Source: PALSA-911 sp963743035 (lineage in GTDB: Bacteria; Pseudomonadota; Alphaproteobacteria; Acetobacterales; Acetobacteraceae). Taken from it: 64,000 nt of DNA. Shown in pieces: positions 9,609-20,328 of the stretch (its first letter is position 1; each line of letters begins with the position of its first letter). The notes beneath the pieces are model-generated. The model was not told where the DNA came from. It worked only from the letters and a program-made list of their open reading frames with translations, and did no database searches. The DNA lies in assembly GCA_963743035.1 (NCBI GenBank), contig CAVUOB010000011.1, positions 1 through 64,000 on the forward strand, written 5' to 3'. A program made the position numbers and the translations under genes.

Positions 9609-10403
9609 ATGGACAATTTCCCGCCGCCGCTGTTTCCGCTGGTGATCGTCGTCGGGGTCGCGCTGCTGGTGATCCTGATCCGCTCCATCCGCATCGCCAA
9701 TGAATGGCAGCGCGCCGTGGTGCTCCGCCTCGGCCGGTTCATCGGCGTGCGCGGCCCCGGTCTCTATCTGCTGATCCCAATCCTGGACCGCGTGGCCCAG
9801 GTCGTCGACATGCGCATCCAGACCACCACCATCCTGGCCGAGCAGGCGCTGACCCGCGACACCGTGGCCGTCGGCGTCGATGCCATCGTGTTCTCCCAGG
9901 TGGAGAACGCCGAATACGTCGCCATTCGCATCACCGACTACAAGCAGGCCATCGAGCGCGTCGCCCAGACCAGCCTGCGCGAGATGATCGGCGCGACCGA
10001 CCTCTCCCGCCTGCTGTCGGACCGCAAATCCGCCGATGAGCGGCTGCGCCAGACCATCAGCGAAAAGACCCAGAGCTGGGGCGTGATCATCCGCAGCGTC
10101 GAAATCAAGGACGTCGCCATCCCCCGCGAACTGCAGGACGCGATGAGCCGCCAGGCCCAGGCGGAACGGGAAAAGGCCGCCCGCGTCACACTGGCATCGG
10201 CCGAGCGGGAGATCGCCGAACAGGTGCTGGCGGCCGCCCAAATCTACGGCCGCGATCCGGTCGCGATGCAGCTGCGGCAGATGAACCTGCTGTACGAGAT
10301 GAACAAGGAACGCGGCACCACCGTGCTGATCCCGACCGAGATGGCGGCCAGCCTCGGCGCGGTCGTGGGGCTGTCCCAGGCGCTAGGCAACAAGGGCGGC
10401 TGA
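9609..10403 (+). CDS. SPFH/band 7 (stomatin-like, slipin) membrane protein
   Basis: 264 residues. One N-terminal membrane anchor (about 8-27) is followed by the stomatin block EWQRAVVLRLGRFIGVRGPG and GLYLLIPILDRV, then RDTVAVGVDAIV and IRSVEIKDVAIPRELQDAMS, then an Ala/Glu/Arg-rich coiled coil REKAARVTLASAEREIAEQV. Slipins form oligomeric scaffolds in the inner membrane and often pair with an NfeD protein; no nfeD gene is adjacent. The 3' end overlaps the convergent glycosyltransferase by 21 bases. The 260 bases upstream carry imperfect CTGTCTGCCAGTGCGCC-like repeats (9355-9400) and no gene. Confidence 0.85.
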   Translation: MDNFPPPLFPLVIVVGVALLVILIRSIRIANEWQRAVVLRLGRFIGVRGPGLYLLIPILDRVAQVVDMRIQTTTILAEQALTRDTVAVGVDAIVFSQVENAEYVAIRITDYKQAIERVAQTSLREMIGATDLSRLLSDRKSADERLRQTISEKTQSWGVIIRSVEIKDVAIPRELQDAMSRQAQAEREKAARVTLASAEREIAEQVLAAAQIYGRDPVAMQLRQMNLLYEMNKERGTTVLIPTEMAASLGAVVGLSQALGNKGG

Positions 10404-11345
10404 GCGCCTGTCCGCCAGCTCCGCGACCAGCGCCAGCACGGCGGCGCTCTGCCGGTCGAGCCCGTAGCGCTCCCCGACCCAGTCCCGGTACAGCCCGGGC
10501 CGGGCCGAGCGGATCAGCGCGACGGCCTGGTCCACGCTGGCAAAAAGGCATTCGCCCGGCCAGAGACGTTCCGCACCGGGAAAATCATGGATCGCCGGGA
10601 AGGCCCCGACCGCCATGGCCTCGCCGATGTTCAGGCCGAAGCTTTCGTACATCGTCGTCGACAGCAGCACGCCCTTGTCGGCGTACCAGCCCGGCATGTC
10701 CGCCACCGCGCCGGCGAAATGGATCGCCCGCTCCAGCCCCAGCGCCGGGATCATCCGCTGCAGATAGCGGTTGGTCCGCAGGTCGGTGAACGCCCCGGCG
10801 ACATGGAAGCTGTAGCGCGGCTCCATCTGGCGCAGCCGATACGCGATCTGCAGCAGCAGCATCGGGTTCTTCTTCGGCTCCAGATGCCCGACCCAGCCGA
10901 TCCGGTAGCGGTCCATCCGCCCTGCCGGCGCGGGCGCGAAGCGCGCCAGGTCGATGCCATTGGGGATGATCTGCATCGGCACGCCGGCGATGGCCGGAAA
11001 CCCGGACCGTGCCACGCCGGCGATGTCCTCGCCCACCGTCACCAGCCGGTCCACCCGCGACCAGTCCATCTGGCCCGGAAACCCGGTCTGGAACGCCTCG
11101 ATCGAATGCAGCCGCACGATGCAGGGGCGGCCGCGCAGCAGGTCGGATCGCGTGGCCCAGACCGCATGGTCCCAGCACCATTCCAACCACACGATATCCG
11201 CCCAGCCGATCGCCTCCGCCAAGGCCTGCCCGGGCCCGAGGGACACGAAACGCACCTCGTGCGCCCGTTCCAGCGCGGGGATCAGCGGGGCCAGAAAACT
11301 GTCCTGCCGGCCCTTCACCCGATCCGCCAGCAGCAGCCGCGCCAT
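10383..11345 (-). CDS. glycosyltransferase family 4
   Basis: 320 residues, GT-B fold. The acceptor half contains DIVWLEWCWDHAVWA; the donor half has IGWVGHLEPKKNPMLLLQ and the EX7E motif ESFGLNIGEAMAVGAFP. It is compact, at the lower end of the GT4 size range. Convergent with the slipin gene. The next gene on this strand (11373-11717) lies 27 bases upstream and may be co-transcribed. If that FlaG-like protein is flagellar, this enzyme might act on flagellin, but this is speculation. Confidence 0.75.
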   Translation of the reverse strand: MARLLLADRVKGRQDSFLAPLIPALERAHEVRFVSLGPGQALAEAIGWADIVWLEWCWDHAVWATRSDLLRGRPCIVRLHSIEAFQTGFPGQMDWSRVDRLVTVGEDIAGVARSGFPAIAGVPMQIIPNGIDLARFAPAPAGRMDRYRIGWVGHLEPKKNPMLLLQIAYRLRQMEPRYSFHVAGAFTDLRTNRYLQRMIPALGLERAIHFAGAVADMPGWYADKGVLLSTTMYESFGLNIGEAMAVGAFPAIHDFPGAERLWPGECLFASVDQAVALIRSARPGLYRDWVGERYGLDRQSAAVLALVAELADRRSAALVA

Positions 11346-11372
11346 CTTCCCCCTCCCTCGCTGCCGGAAAGG

Positions 11373-11717
11373 CTAGACCGTCCGGGTTGCCGAGGGATGA
11401 ATGCCGCCCGGGGAAGCCGGCGCGCCGCCAGGCCCGAGGTCCGGCCCGTTGTTCAACACCCGCGCAGTCCGGTATGCGTCCAGCTGGCGCTGCCCGGGGA
11501 TCGAAGCGGTCACGCCGCCGGCCTGGTTGTGGAACTCGATCACCACCAGCCCGAGCGCGGGGTCCAGCCGCATCGTCGGATTGGGCAGCGCCTGAGTGCT
11601 CGCGGCCTCGGCGGCGGGGGCCGCGCTGCGCGCAGCCGAGGCCGGCTCCACGGCAACCGGGGCGGCGCCCGGGGCGGTGACCAGGGTGGTCGGGCGGATA
11701 GCAAAATCGTTCGGCAT
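11373..11717 (-). CDS. small FlaG-like or hypothetical protein
   Basis: 114 residues. An Ala/Pro-rich low-complexity N-terminus (about 10-45) precedes a structured core, MRLDPALGLVVIEFHNQAGG, then TASIPGQRQLDAYR. That core resembles the C-terminal strand-turn-helix of FlaG-type flagellar proteins (hydrophobic strand, then I-P-x-x-x-x-L). No other flagellar gene is in the window. Codon use matches its neighbours. Function is a guess; gene reality is fairly secure. Confidence 0.5.
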   Translation of the reverse strand: MPNDFAIRPTTLVTAPGAAPVAVEPASAARSAAPAAEAASTQALPNPTMRLDPALGLVVIEFHNQAGGVTASIPGQRQLDAYRTARVLNNGPDLGPGGAPASPGGIHPSATRTV

Positions 11718-11846
11718 GGGCGCAGCGCCTCACAAATGAGCGCCATCCTGGTGCAGGAGAGTTGTCGCAGGATAGGACCCAAAGCTTAACGCCGCCCTAT
11801 CGCGCGCGGATCCGTTCGTCCGGTTCAGCCCCGCCTCAGCCCCATC

Positions 11847-12989
11847 TCAGCTTGGATGCCAGTCCAGCCGCGCGCCCAGCCAGCGCCGCAGCTCCAGCAG
11901 GGCGCCGGCCTCCGGCGCCACCGCGGCGACCTCGACCGCGCCGGCCGCGCCGACGACGGCGCGGATCATCTGCTCGGACGCCGCATTGGCCAATCCGGGC
12001 GTCACAGATGCCTCGCTGCCGGCCCGCCGCCATTGCGCGACCATCGTCGCCGGCGTCAGCTGCGGCAGCACAACGGCGAATTCCAGCCGCGCCGCTGCGG
12101 CGATCGCGCGCCAGCCGTCGAACAGCGGGCCGGACGCCGCCCCCGGGCGCGCGGTGGTCAGCAGCTCCGAAAATTCCGGCAATTGGGGGAACTGCGGATC
12201 GCGCGTGACAGCGCCGCCCTCGTTCAGCGTGCCCAACGCGAAGACCGGCGTCAGCCCTTGCGCCGACATGGCCGCCACCTGGGCGGGCACCTTGCGCCCG
12301 CGCAGCAGCACCCCGTCCACTTCGCCTTTCGCCACCGCCGCGCGCACCGCGCCCTCTTCCATCAGGCCGGACACGGCCACCGGCTGCGCGCCGAGCAGAT
12401 CGACCCCGAGCAGCGCCGCCAGCTCCGGGCTGACGGGCGAGGCCGTGGCGATACGGATCTTGCGCCCGGGCGCCAGAGCGGCGCGTCCGTCGCGCAAGGA
12501 CACGACGCCGGGGCTCACGCCGGCGATCACCGGCACCCAATGCCCGACATCGAACTGCGCCCGGGGATCGCCGACCAGCCAGGCCAGGGCCGCGGCGCCG
12601 GGGGCCACCAGCAACCCGGCGCCGTCCGGAGAGGTGCGGGTTTCGAACTGGTTGGCGCCGGTCACGCCGTCCGCGGCACCGGTGGCACGCCCGTGCAGCA
12701 CCGTGCCGGGCGGCAGCGTCTGCGCCAGCGCGGCGAGAATGAGGCGTGCCCAGGCATCGGTGTTGCCGCCCTCCTGCCCGGCGATGACGGCGGTGATGTC
12801 GGTCGGGAACGACACGCCCGGGCTGGCCGGCGGCAGGCCCTGGCCGGGCAGGGTCTGGGCATAGGCGGCAAAGCTCCGCCCGGCCCGTCCGGTTACGGCC
12901 AGGCCAGCCAATAGCCCCAGCAGACGGCGCCGGGTCCGACCTGTCCGCCAATGTCTCGGCGAACCGGCCCCCAGCGGAGCGTCGGTCAT
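11847..12989 (-). CDS. TctC/Bug-type periplasmic solute-binding protein
   Basis: 380 residues from ATG 12989, chosen because GGAGGAGG lies just upstream of it. An N-terminal export signal with RRRLLGLLAGLAVTG and a cleavage region near SFAAYA is followed by a fold resembling the Bug family of tripartite tricarboxylate receptors: FPTDITAVIAGQEGGNTDAW matches the FP-x-x-x-I-x-x-x-x-G-GG-D start, and PVIAGVSPGVVSLR and VDGVLLRG fit later segments. The family usually captures carboxylates or aromatic acids. No TctA/TctB permease genes are nearby, so it is an orphan receptor here. The match is divergent. Confidence 0.6.
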   Translation of the reverse strand: MTDAPLGAGSPRHWRTGRTRRRLLGLLAGLAVTGRAGRSFAAYAQTLPGQGLPPASPGVSFPTDITAVIAGQEGGNTDAWARLILAALAQTLPPGTVLHGRATGAADGVTGANQFETRTSPDGAGLLVAPGAAALAWLVGDPRAQFDVGHWVPVIAGVSPGVVSLRDGRAALAPGRKIRIATASPVSPELAALLGVDLLGAQPVAVSGLMEEGAVRAAVAKGEVDGVLLRGRKVPAQVAAMSAQGLTPVFALGTLNEGGAVTRDPQFPQLPEFSELLTTARPGAASGPLFDGWRAIAAAARLEFAVVLPQLTPATMVAQWRRAGSEASVTPGLANAASEQMIRAVVGAAGAVEVAAVAPEAGALLELRRWLGARLDWHPS

Positions 12990-13088
12990 GTCGCCTCCTC
13001 CAGCAGTTGGGACCGGCGGCTGACCGCCTGTCCCGGGCAAGACTCCTACCTCATCAAAGCCAAATGACAAAACTGAGACGGCACTGTG

Positions 13089-13604
13089 TCAGGAATCGTA
13101 CGCGATCAGGGTGTCCACGGGCACGTCCAGACGCTTGCGCCCGTTCAGGAAAGTCAGCTCGATCAGCGTCGCCGCGGCCGGAACCTCGGCACCGACCTTG
13201 CGCAGCAATTCGATGCCCGCCGCCATCGTGCCGCCGGTGGCCAGCAAATCGTCCACCACCACCACCCGCTGCCCGGGGATGACGGCGTCGGCCTGCACCT
13301 CGATCCGGTCGGTGCCGTATTCCAGCGCGTAATCCAGCCCGATCACCGGGCCGGGCAGCTTGCCGCGCTTGCGCAGCATGATGAAGCCGCAGCCGAGCTT
13401 CAATGCCAGCGGGGCGGCGATCAGGAAGCCGCGGCTCTCCACCCCGGCGATCAGGTCCGGCTGATAGGCGCGCACCGCCTTCGCCATCCGCCCCATCGCC
13501 ACCTGCCAGGCATCCTCGTGCCGCAGCAGGGTGGAGATGTCGTAGAACTGGATCCCCGGCTTCGGAAAATCGGGAATGCCCCTTATATGGTCTTTGAGAT
13601 CCAT
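13089..13604 (-). CDS. apt: adenine phosphoribosyltransferase
   Basis: 171 residues from ATG 13604, the normal length. Converts adenine and PRPP to AMP in purine salvage. The PRPP-binding signature VVVVDDLLATGGTM is intact, and IPDFPKPGIQFYDISTLL is the typical APT N-terminus; ESRGFLIAAPLALKLGCGF carries the flexible-loop region. Monocistronic, with a convergent-free 3' side 100 bases from the TctC-like gene. Confidence 0.95.
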   Translation of the reverse strand: MDLKDHIRGIPDFPKPGIQFYDISTLLRHEDAWQVAMGRMAKAVRAYQPDLIAGVESRGFLIAAPLALKLGCGFIMLRKRGKLPGPVIGLDYALEYGTDRIEVQADAVIPGQRVVVVDDLLATGGTMAAGIELLRKVGAEVPAAATLIELTFLNGRKRLDVPVDTLIAYDS

Positions 13605-13766
13605 GCGCTGGCGGCCTTGTGCAATGTCGGTGGAGGCGGCTTTTACTGTGTTGCCCGCCTCACCGCCAGCTTTGGCCGGCGGACTGAGCAGACGTGGGCC
13701 GCTTGGAACACGGATGGATCGGCAAACATTCCGCCGGCGCAAGCCTGTTCAGCTCTTTGTTTGCCC

Positions 13767-13819
13767 GCAAACCTCCAGAGGTTTGCTTGGGGCTTACACG
13801 CAAACCTCCAGAGCTTTGC
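13767..13819. repeat. paired hairpin repeats downstream of the ABC importer operon
   Basis: Two copies of GCAAACCTCCAGAGGTTTGC, at 13767-13786 and 13800-13819; the second has GC in place of GG in the right arm. Each is a palindrome with an 8-base stem and CCAG loop. The second copy ends at the last base before the dppF-type gene's stop codon. Location suggests transcription termination or mRNA 3'-end protection for the importer operon. The rest of 13605-13766 holds no gene. Confidence 0.5.
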
Positions 13820-14838
<1,019 letters not shown>

Positions 14839-14842
<4 letters not shown>

Positions 14843-15843
14843 GCCGTTTCCGTCGTATGCAGGAAGCAGGCGACCGCGTGCCGTTCGCCCATCTGAGTCT
14901 CGGCCGGAAAGCCCTTGTCGCAGATGCCCGGCATCGCTTCCGGGCAGCGCGGATGGAACGGGCAGCCGGGCGGGCGGGCATAGGGATGCGGGATCGACCC
15001 GGCGATGGTCGCCAGCCGCTCGCGCGGGCGCGCCAGCACGTTCGGGATCGAGCGCAGCAGCGCGCGCGTGTAAGGATGCTGCGGCGCATGGAAAATGGTA
15101 TCGACCGGACCTTTCTCCACCTCGTGGCCGAGATACATCACCACGACGTCGTCGGCCATCTCCGCGATCACTCCCATGTCGTGGGTGATCAGGATCACCG
15201 CCAGACCGCGCTCGTTCTGCAGCCGGCGCAGCAATTCCAGGATCTGTGCCTGGGTGGTCACGTCCAGCGCCGTGGTCGGTTCGTCGGCGATCAGGATACG
15301 CGGCTCGGCCGACAGCGCCAGCGCCACCATGACCCGCTGGCGCAGGCCGCCCGACAATTCGAACGAATAGCTGTCGATCCGCTGATCCGGGCGCGGAATG
15401 CCCACCAGTGCCAGCAGCTCGATCGCCCGCGCCCGCGCCGCCTTCCTCGACAGGCCGGAATGCAGCCGGATCGCCTCGATCAACTGGTTGCCGATGGTAT
15501 GATAGGCCGACAGCGAGCTCATCGGCTCCTGGAACACCAGCCCGATCTCCCCGCCGCGGATGGCGCGCATTGCGGCGCCGTCCACCGGCAGCCCGACCAG
15601 GTCCACCACCCGCCCGTTCGCCTGGCGCAGCAGGATCTCCCCGCCGACGATCCGCCCGGGACGATCGACGATGCGCAGGATCGACCGCGCGGTGACGCTC
15701 TTGCCGCAGCCGGATTCACCGACGATGCCGAGCGTCCGGCCAGGCTCCAGATCGAACGAGGTGCCGTCCACCGCGCGCACCACGCCCTCGGACGGGAAGA
15801 AATGCGTGCGCAGATCGCGCACCGACAATATCGGCTCAACCAT
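14839..15843 (-). CDS. peptide/nickel-type ABC transporter ATPase, OppD/DppD
   Basis: 334 residues. Walker A GESGCGKSVTARSIL, signature LSGGLRQRVMVALAL, Walker B ILIADEPTTALDVTTQAQIL and switch LITHDMGVIAEMAD are intact, with the C-terminal FHPRCPEAMPGIC motif. Pairs with the downstream F subunit to form the ATPase dimer. Overlaps the permease gene upstream by eight bases and the F gene by four, so the operon is tightly coupled. Confidence 0.92.
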
Positions 15844-16960
15844 AGGGATCCGCCGCGTCGCGCAGGCCGTCGCCCAGGAAATTGAACGCCAGGATCACCA
15901 CGATCACCGGCAGGGCCGCCACCAGCAGCCACGGCGCCAGGCCCAGTGTCTGCAGGTTCTGCGCATCCTGCAGCAGCACGCCCCAGGAGATCGCCGGCGG
16001 CCGCAGACCGAGACCCAGAAAACTCAGCGTCGTCTCGCTGATGATCATCGCCGGCAACGCCAGGCTGATCGCGGCGATGATATGCGACAGGAAGGAAGGC
16101 ACCATGTGGCGGAAGATGATCCGCAGCCGCGAGGCGCCGCAAAGCTCGGCCGCGGTGATGAAATCCTCCTCACGCAAAGCCAGGAACCGCCCGCGCACCA
16201 CGCGCGCCAGCTCGGTCCAGCCGATCAGGGAGATGATGATGGTGATGGCGAAATAGACCTGCTGCGGCGACCAGGCGGCCGGAACCGCCGCCGCCAGCCC
16301 CATCCACAGCGGAATGGTCGGGATGGAGCGGAGGATTTCGATCACGCGCTGGATCACCGTATCCACCCAGCCCCCGTACAGCCCGGAAATCCCGCCCAGC
16401 AGCACGCCCAGCAGCAGGCTGAGACTGACCCCCACCAGCCCGATGGTCAGCGATGTCCGCGTCGCCAGCACCAGGCGGGAAAACAGATCCCGCCCGAGCT
16501 GATCGGTGCCCAGCAGGAACAGCGCCTCCTCCGGCTTGCCGCCATCCACCCCCAGCAGATGCCGGTCGGTCGGGATCAGGCCCAGGAAGTTGTACTCGTA
16601 ACCATGTGCGAACAGCCGCACCGGGCGGATCTCCGACGGATCCGGCACATAGGCCAGCTTGAACGTCTTCGGGTCCCGCTTGCCTTTCATGGCGTAGACA
16701 TACGGCGCGAAACTTCCGTCCGGGGTAAAGAAATGGATCCCCTGCGGCGGGATATAGCTGCGGCTGGCCTGGGTTTCGAACGGTGCGGCATAGGCCAGGA
16801 AATCGGCCAGTATCGCGATGACATAGAACACGCCGACGATGATCCCGCTCGCCACCGCCAGCTTGTGGCGGCGGAAGCGCCACCAGATCAGCTGGCGCTG
16901 GGTGGCGACCGCGACCCGGTTCTCGGCCTCGGTGACGAAGGGAAGTGCCGCCTCACTCAT
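15836..16960 (-). CDS. ABC transporter permease, OppC/DppC
   Basis: 374 residues from ATG 16960. One N-terminal membrane segment (about 35-55), a long periplasmic insertion (about 60-160, carrying HFFTPDGSFAPYVYAMKGK), then GTDQLGRDLFSRLVLATRTSL, the OppC signature, and the EAA loop AAELCGASRLRIIFRHMVPS followed by the remaining membrane segments. The periplasmic insertion is longer than in E. coli DppC and is typical of a subset with large binding proteins. Fourteen bases separate it from the B-type permease. Confidence 0.9.
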   Translation of the reverse strand: MSEAALPFVTEAENRVAVATQRQLIWWRFRRHKLAVASGIIVGVFYVIAILADFLAYAAPFETQASRSYIPPQGIHFFTPDGSFAPYVYAMKGKRDPKTFKLAYVPDPSEIRPVRLFAHGYEYNFLGLIPTDRHLLGVDGGKPEEALFLLGTDQLGRDLFSRLVLATRTSLTIGLVGVSLSLLLGVLLGGISGLYGGWVDTVIQRVIEILRSIPTIPLWMGLAAAVPAAWSPQQVYFAITIIISLIGWTELARVVRGRFLALREEDFITAAELCGASRLRIIFRHMVPSFLSHIIAAISLALPAMIISETTLSFLGLGLRPPAISWGVLLQDAQNLQTLGLAPWLLVAALPVIVVILAFNFLGDGLRDAADPYG

Positions 16961-16974
16961 CAGAATGGACTCAT

Positions 16975-17964
16975 TCAGTGCTGACCGTGCCGGATGCGCG
17001 GATCGATCCACATCAGCAGGAAATCCGACAGCAACGTGCCGATCACCGTCAAAATCCCGAGCAGCAGAATGATCGTCGAACCCAGCAGCATGTCCTGCGA
17101 TATCAGCGAGCGCAGCAGCAGCGGCCCCACGGTCGGCAGGCTGAGCACCACCGACACGATGATGCTGCCCGACACCGTGAACGGCAGCAGATAGCCGATC
17201 GTGCTGGCAAACGGATTGAGCGCGGCGCGAACCGGATATTTCAGGATCACCCGCCGCTCCGCCAACCCCCGTGCCCGCGCCGTCACCACATAGGGACGGC
17301 GCAGTTCATCCAGCAGATTGGCCCGCATGATCCGCACCAGCTGCGCGATGCCCGGCAGCGACAGCACCAGGATCGGCAACGGCAGATGCCCCATCAGATC
17401 CCACAGCTTCGCCCAGGACCAGGGCGCCAGCGCCTGCTCGGAGGAAAACAACCCGCCGACATTGGTGCCGAAATAGCGAAAGCCCAGATACATGATGATC
17501 AGCGCCAGCAGAAACGACGGCACCGCCAGTCCAACGAACCCGATGAAGGTGAACAGGTAATCTCCCAGCGAATACTGCCGCACCGCCGAATAGATGCCGA
17601 TCGGCAGAGCCAGGCCCCAGGTGACCACGATCGAGCCCAGCGACAACCCGATGGTCAGCCAGATCCGGTCGCCGATCACCTCCGTCACCGGGCGGCCGTA
17701 CTCGAAGGATTGTCCGAACTGTCCATGCGCGACCAGGTTCAGCCATTTCAGATACTGCACCCAAAGCGGCTGATCCAGGCCGTACAACAGGCGCAACGCA
17801 TGCGCCTCCTCGGCCGAAATCGCCGTGCCCATGGCGGAAGCCTGCGCCACATAGGCATCGACAAAATCCCCGGGCGGCAACTGAATGATCACGAAAGTAA
17901 CCAGCGTGATCGCCCAGATGGTAATCGCCGCCAACCCTAGCCGGCGCAGCAGGTAACTCAGCAT
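16975..17964 (-). CDS. ABC transporter permease, OppB/DppB
   Basis: 329 residues from ATG 17964; the open frame upstream runs through repeat DNA and is not coding. MLSYLLRRLGLAAITIWAIT is a typical DppB N-terminus, LPPGDFVDAYV and YGLDQPLWVQYLKW follow, and VVTARARGLAERRVILKYPV is the EAA cytoplasmic loop. Six membrane segments. Forms the channel with the C subunit. Separated from the upstream binding-protein gene by 306 bases holding a large inverted-repeat element, which may reduce expression of B-F relative to the binding protein. Confidence 0.92.
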   Translation of the reverse strand: MLSYLLRRLGLAAITIWAITLVTFVIIQLPPGDFVDAYVAQASAMGTAISAEEAHALRLLYGLDQPLWVQYLKWLNLVAHGQFGQSFEYGRPVTEVIGDRIWLTIGLSLGSIVVTWGLALPIGIYSAVRQYSLGDYLFTFIGFVGLAVPSFLLALIIMYLGFRYFGTNVGGLFSSEQALAPWSWAKLWDLMGHLPLPILVLSLPGIAQLVRIMRANLLDELRRPYVVTARARGLAERRVILKYPVRAALNPFASTIGYLLPFTVSGSIIVSVVLSLPTVGPLLLRSLISQDMLLGSTIILLLGILTVIGTLLSDFLLMWIDPRIRHGQH

Positions 17965-18032
17965 CCGAACCGGCGCTCCAGGGCCCGGGGCTCGGGGTTG
18001 GGGCGGGTGGGTTGGCGTGTAGAGCAGCAAGC

Positions 18033-18227
18033 AAGGCCAGGGGCGCTGCCCCTGGACCCCGCCAAAGGGTGGAACCCTTTGAAAACCCCATACTGTTTTC
18101 TTGAAGAAGGGGGCTGGCCCCGTCCGTGCTGCGGCACGGGCAGGTCCGCCCCCTTCTTCAAGAAAACACCCGGGTGTCCAGAGGCTCCGCCTCTGGTGGG
18201 GGTCCAGGGGGCAAAGCCCCCTGGCCT
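18033..18227. repeat. nested inverted-repeat element, copy 1
   Basis: Outer hairpins CCAGGGGC-GCT-GCCCCTGG (18037-18055) and CCAGGGGGC-AAA-GCCCCCTGG (18204-18224) flank smaller hairpins (18063-18081; 18178-18196). In the centre is a perfect 20-base inverted repeat, GTTTTCTTGAAGAAGGGGGC at 18095-18114 and its complement at 18148-18167, with a further CCCGT/ACGGG stem in its loop. AAGGCC...GGCCTT marks both ends. Two other copies with the same layout lie at 37553 and 59823. It fills the 306-base gap between the binding-protein gene and the B permease; no gene is present in that gap. Confidence 0.85.
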
Positions 18228-18270
18228 TCGTTCCATCCAGCATACCCAGTCCTCCGCCCAACCCCGAACC

Positions 18271-20328
18271 CTAGGCCTTGTAGTACCAGGTTTCGGGATG
18301 CGAGTTGCCGGGTGTGCGGCAGTGCTGGGCGATGCAGACGCGGGAAGCGATGTTGCCGAGCTTGTTGCTGACCAGGCGCACGCCCATCACCGCCGGGGAC
18401 TGGCCGACGACGCCGATGCCGTATTGCTGGTCCACCAGGACTTTCCAGATTTCCTGGGCATTCTTGTTTCGGCCAGCGGTATCGAGACCTGAGGCGGCGC
18501 TGAACAATTCCCAGATCTTCAGCAGTCCTGGGTCGTCCGGCCTGGTGCCCTGCTTGCCGCCGGAGGCGTAATAGAGGGCGTAGTCCGGGCCCATATAGGC
18601 TTCCGTCGGATCGACCGGGATGGCGTGGCGTGGAAACAGGTACAGCAGTTCCGTGCCGCCGTTGTTCCAGACATAGATGTGGTGTTCGTTATTGCGCGAG
18701 CGTGTGGTGGCGAGATTGCGCTCCATTTCCTTCACGTCGGCCTGGATGCCGATCTTGCGCCACTGGTTGGCGATCATCTCGCACTGCTTCGGCCAGGGCA
18801 TGAAGGCCTGGATGGCGATGATCTGGATGCGCAGCCGCTCGCCGTTATCGGTGCGCAGGCGGAAGCCGTCGGCATCCTTCTTCGCCAGCCCGATCTTGTC
18901 GAGCAGCGCGTTCGCCTGCGCGACATCCAGCGTCGACCATTTCTTGCGCCATTCCGGCCCCGGGTTCTGCGGCATGGTTTCCGCCGGCGCCGGAGAGCCG
19001 GGCGTGCCGACGCCCAGCCAGAACGTCTCGTTCATCTGGTCGCGGTCGATGCCCATGGACAATGCGCGGCGGAAATCCGCGTTGGTCAGCCATTTGCGGA
19101 TTTCCGGATCCGCCTTGAAGCTCTGGTTGATCTGCAGCACGGTGTCGGAGCCGCCATAGGCGAGATCCAGGTGCACGGTGTAGTTGCCCTTGGCCTGGTT
19201 ATCCAGGATCACCGGCAGCTTGCCGAGGTCGATATGCCGCTCCTGCATATCGTATTCCCCGGCCATCGCGCGCAGGTTGATGACCTCCAGATCCTCGGCG
19301 AGCGAGAGCTGCACCTTGTCGATATAGGGCAGCTGATTCCCCGCGGTATCCACCACGTAGTAGAACGGGTTGCGCTCCAGCAGCCAGACCGGGGTGTTGA
19401 TCGGGCGCACCGTGCGCCAGGCGCCGAGCGTCGGCAGTTCGGGATTCAGCGACCAGTCCTTCTTGAAGTGCAGCAGCTGGATCCAGTTCTCGAACCCGGC
19501 CGCCTTCGCCTGGGCGTTCACCGCGTCCACCGAGGAATATTTCGGCAGGAACTGTTTCAGGTAATGCGCCGGGGCATAGGCGCCGTAGCTGAATTTCTGC
19601 GACTGGCGCACCGATTGGCCGCCGCCGATCAGCGTGTCGCCGGCCATCATTTCCTCGAACAGGAAATACGGCACGTCGAACTCGAAGCGGATATTGGTCT
19701 CGTCCAGCTTCACCAGCCGCCCGGGTTTACCCTGCGGCGTCATGTCCGGGATCGGGGTCGGGACGATCTCCGGGTTGCTGTACAGGTCCTCGAACCAGAA
19801 CACGAAGTCATCAGCGGTGAACGGCGCTCCGTCGGACCATTTCATGCCTTTGCGCAAGCTGAGGGAGAAGCTCTTGCCGTCCTCGGCCATCTGCCAGGAT
19901 TTGGCGACGGAGGGCACGATCTGGCTGCCATCGGCGTTCCAGAATAGCAGCTTGTCGGACGCGTTGATGCGGTTGGCGTTCTCCACGTCGCCCGGGCCGG
20001 TGAACGCGCGCCGCCAGGTGCCGCCGTATTTGCCGATCTCGTTCAGCGGCTTCAGCACCAGCGGCTCGGCCGGCACCCGCGCCTCCACCGGCGGCAGTTT
20101 TCCGGCCTTGACCAGCTCCGCCAGCGCGGGCGCTTCCTGGAATTTCTTCGGAATCAGCGCGGGATCGAGGATGCGCTCCGGCCCTTCGATATGCCCGACC
20201 AGGCCGGATTGCCCCAATGTGCCTCGGGCGTGGGCCACGGCGGCGGCAAGGATATCCGCGCCCGCGACGGCGGCAGCCATGCCGGACAGGATTGTCCGGC
20301 GGGACACATGCGATGTCTTCACGCGCAA
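18271..20328 (-). CDS. peptide/nickel-type ABC transporter substrate-binding protein, TAT-exported
   Basis: 685 residues, larger than DppA (about 535), in the range of the long SBP_bac_5 subgroup. SRRTILSGMAAAVAGADILAA is a twin-arginine signal. The family core is clear: LSLRKGMKWSDGAPFTADDF, then NADFRRALSMGIDRDQMNE, and the late KKWSTLDVAQANALLDKIGL. Captures the substrate in the periplasm for the BCDF subunits encoded downstream. The substrate is not predictable; the size resembles binding proteins for oligosaccharides or opine-like compounds as well as peptides. Confidence 0.88.
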   Translation of the reverse strand: MRVKTSHVSRRTILSGMAAAVAGADILAAAVAHARGTLGQSGLVGHIEGPERILDPALIPKKFQEAPALAELVKAGKLPPVEARVPAEPLVLKPLNEIGKYGGTWRRAFTGPGDVENANRINASDKLLFWNADGSQIVPSVAKSWQMAEDGKSFSLSLRKGMKWSDGAPFTADDFVFWFEDLYSNPEIVPTPIPDMTPQGKPGRLVKLDETNIRFEFDVPYFLFEEMMAGDTLIGGGQSVRQSQKFSYGAYAPAHYLKQFLPKYSSVDAVNAQAKAAGFENWIQLLHFKKDWSLNPELPTLGAWRTVRPINTPVWLLERNPFYYVVDTAGNQLPYIDKVQLSLAEDLEVINLRAMAGEYDMQERHIDLGKLPVILDNQAKGNYTVHLDLAYGGSDTVLQINQSFKADPEIRKWLTNADFRRALSMGIDRDQMNETFWLGVGTPGSPAPAETMPQNPGPEWRKKWSTLDVAQANALLDKIGLAKKDADGFRLRTDNGERLRIQIIAIQAFMPWPKQCEMIANQWRKIGIQADVKEMERNLATTRSRNNEHHIYVWNNGGTELLYLFPRHAIPVDPTEAYMGPDYALYYASGGKQGTRPDDPGLLKIWELFSAASGLDTAGRNKNAQEIWKVLVDQQYGIGVVGQSPAVMGVRLVSNKLGNIASRVCIAQHCRTPGNSHPETWYYKA

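Noticed and set aside
18033..18227. CRISPR array in the repeat-rich gap
   Set aside because: The repeats are nested palindromes, not evenly spaced direct repeats with unique spacers; no cas genes nearby.
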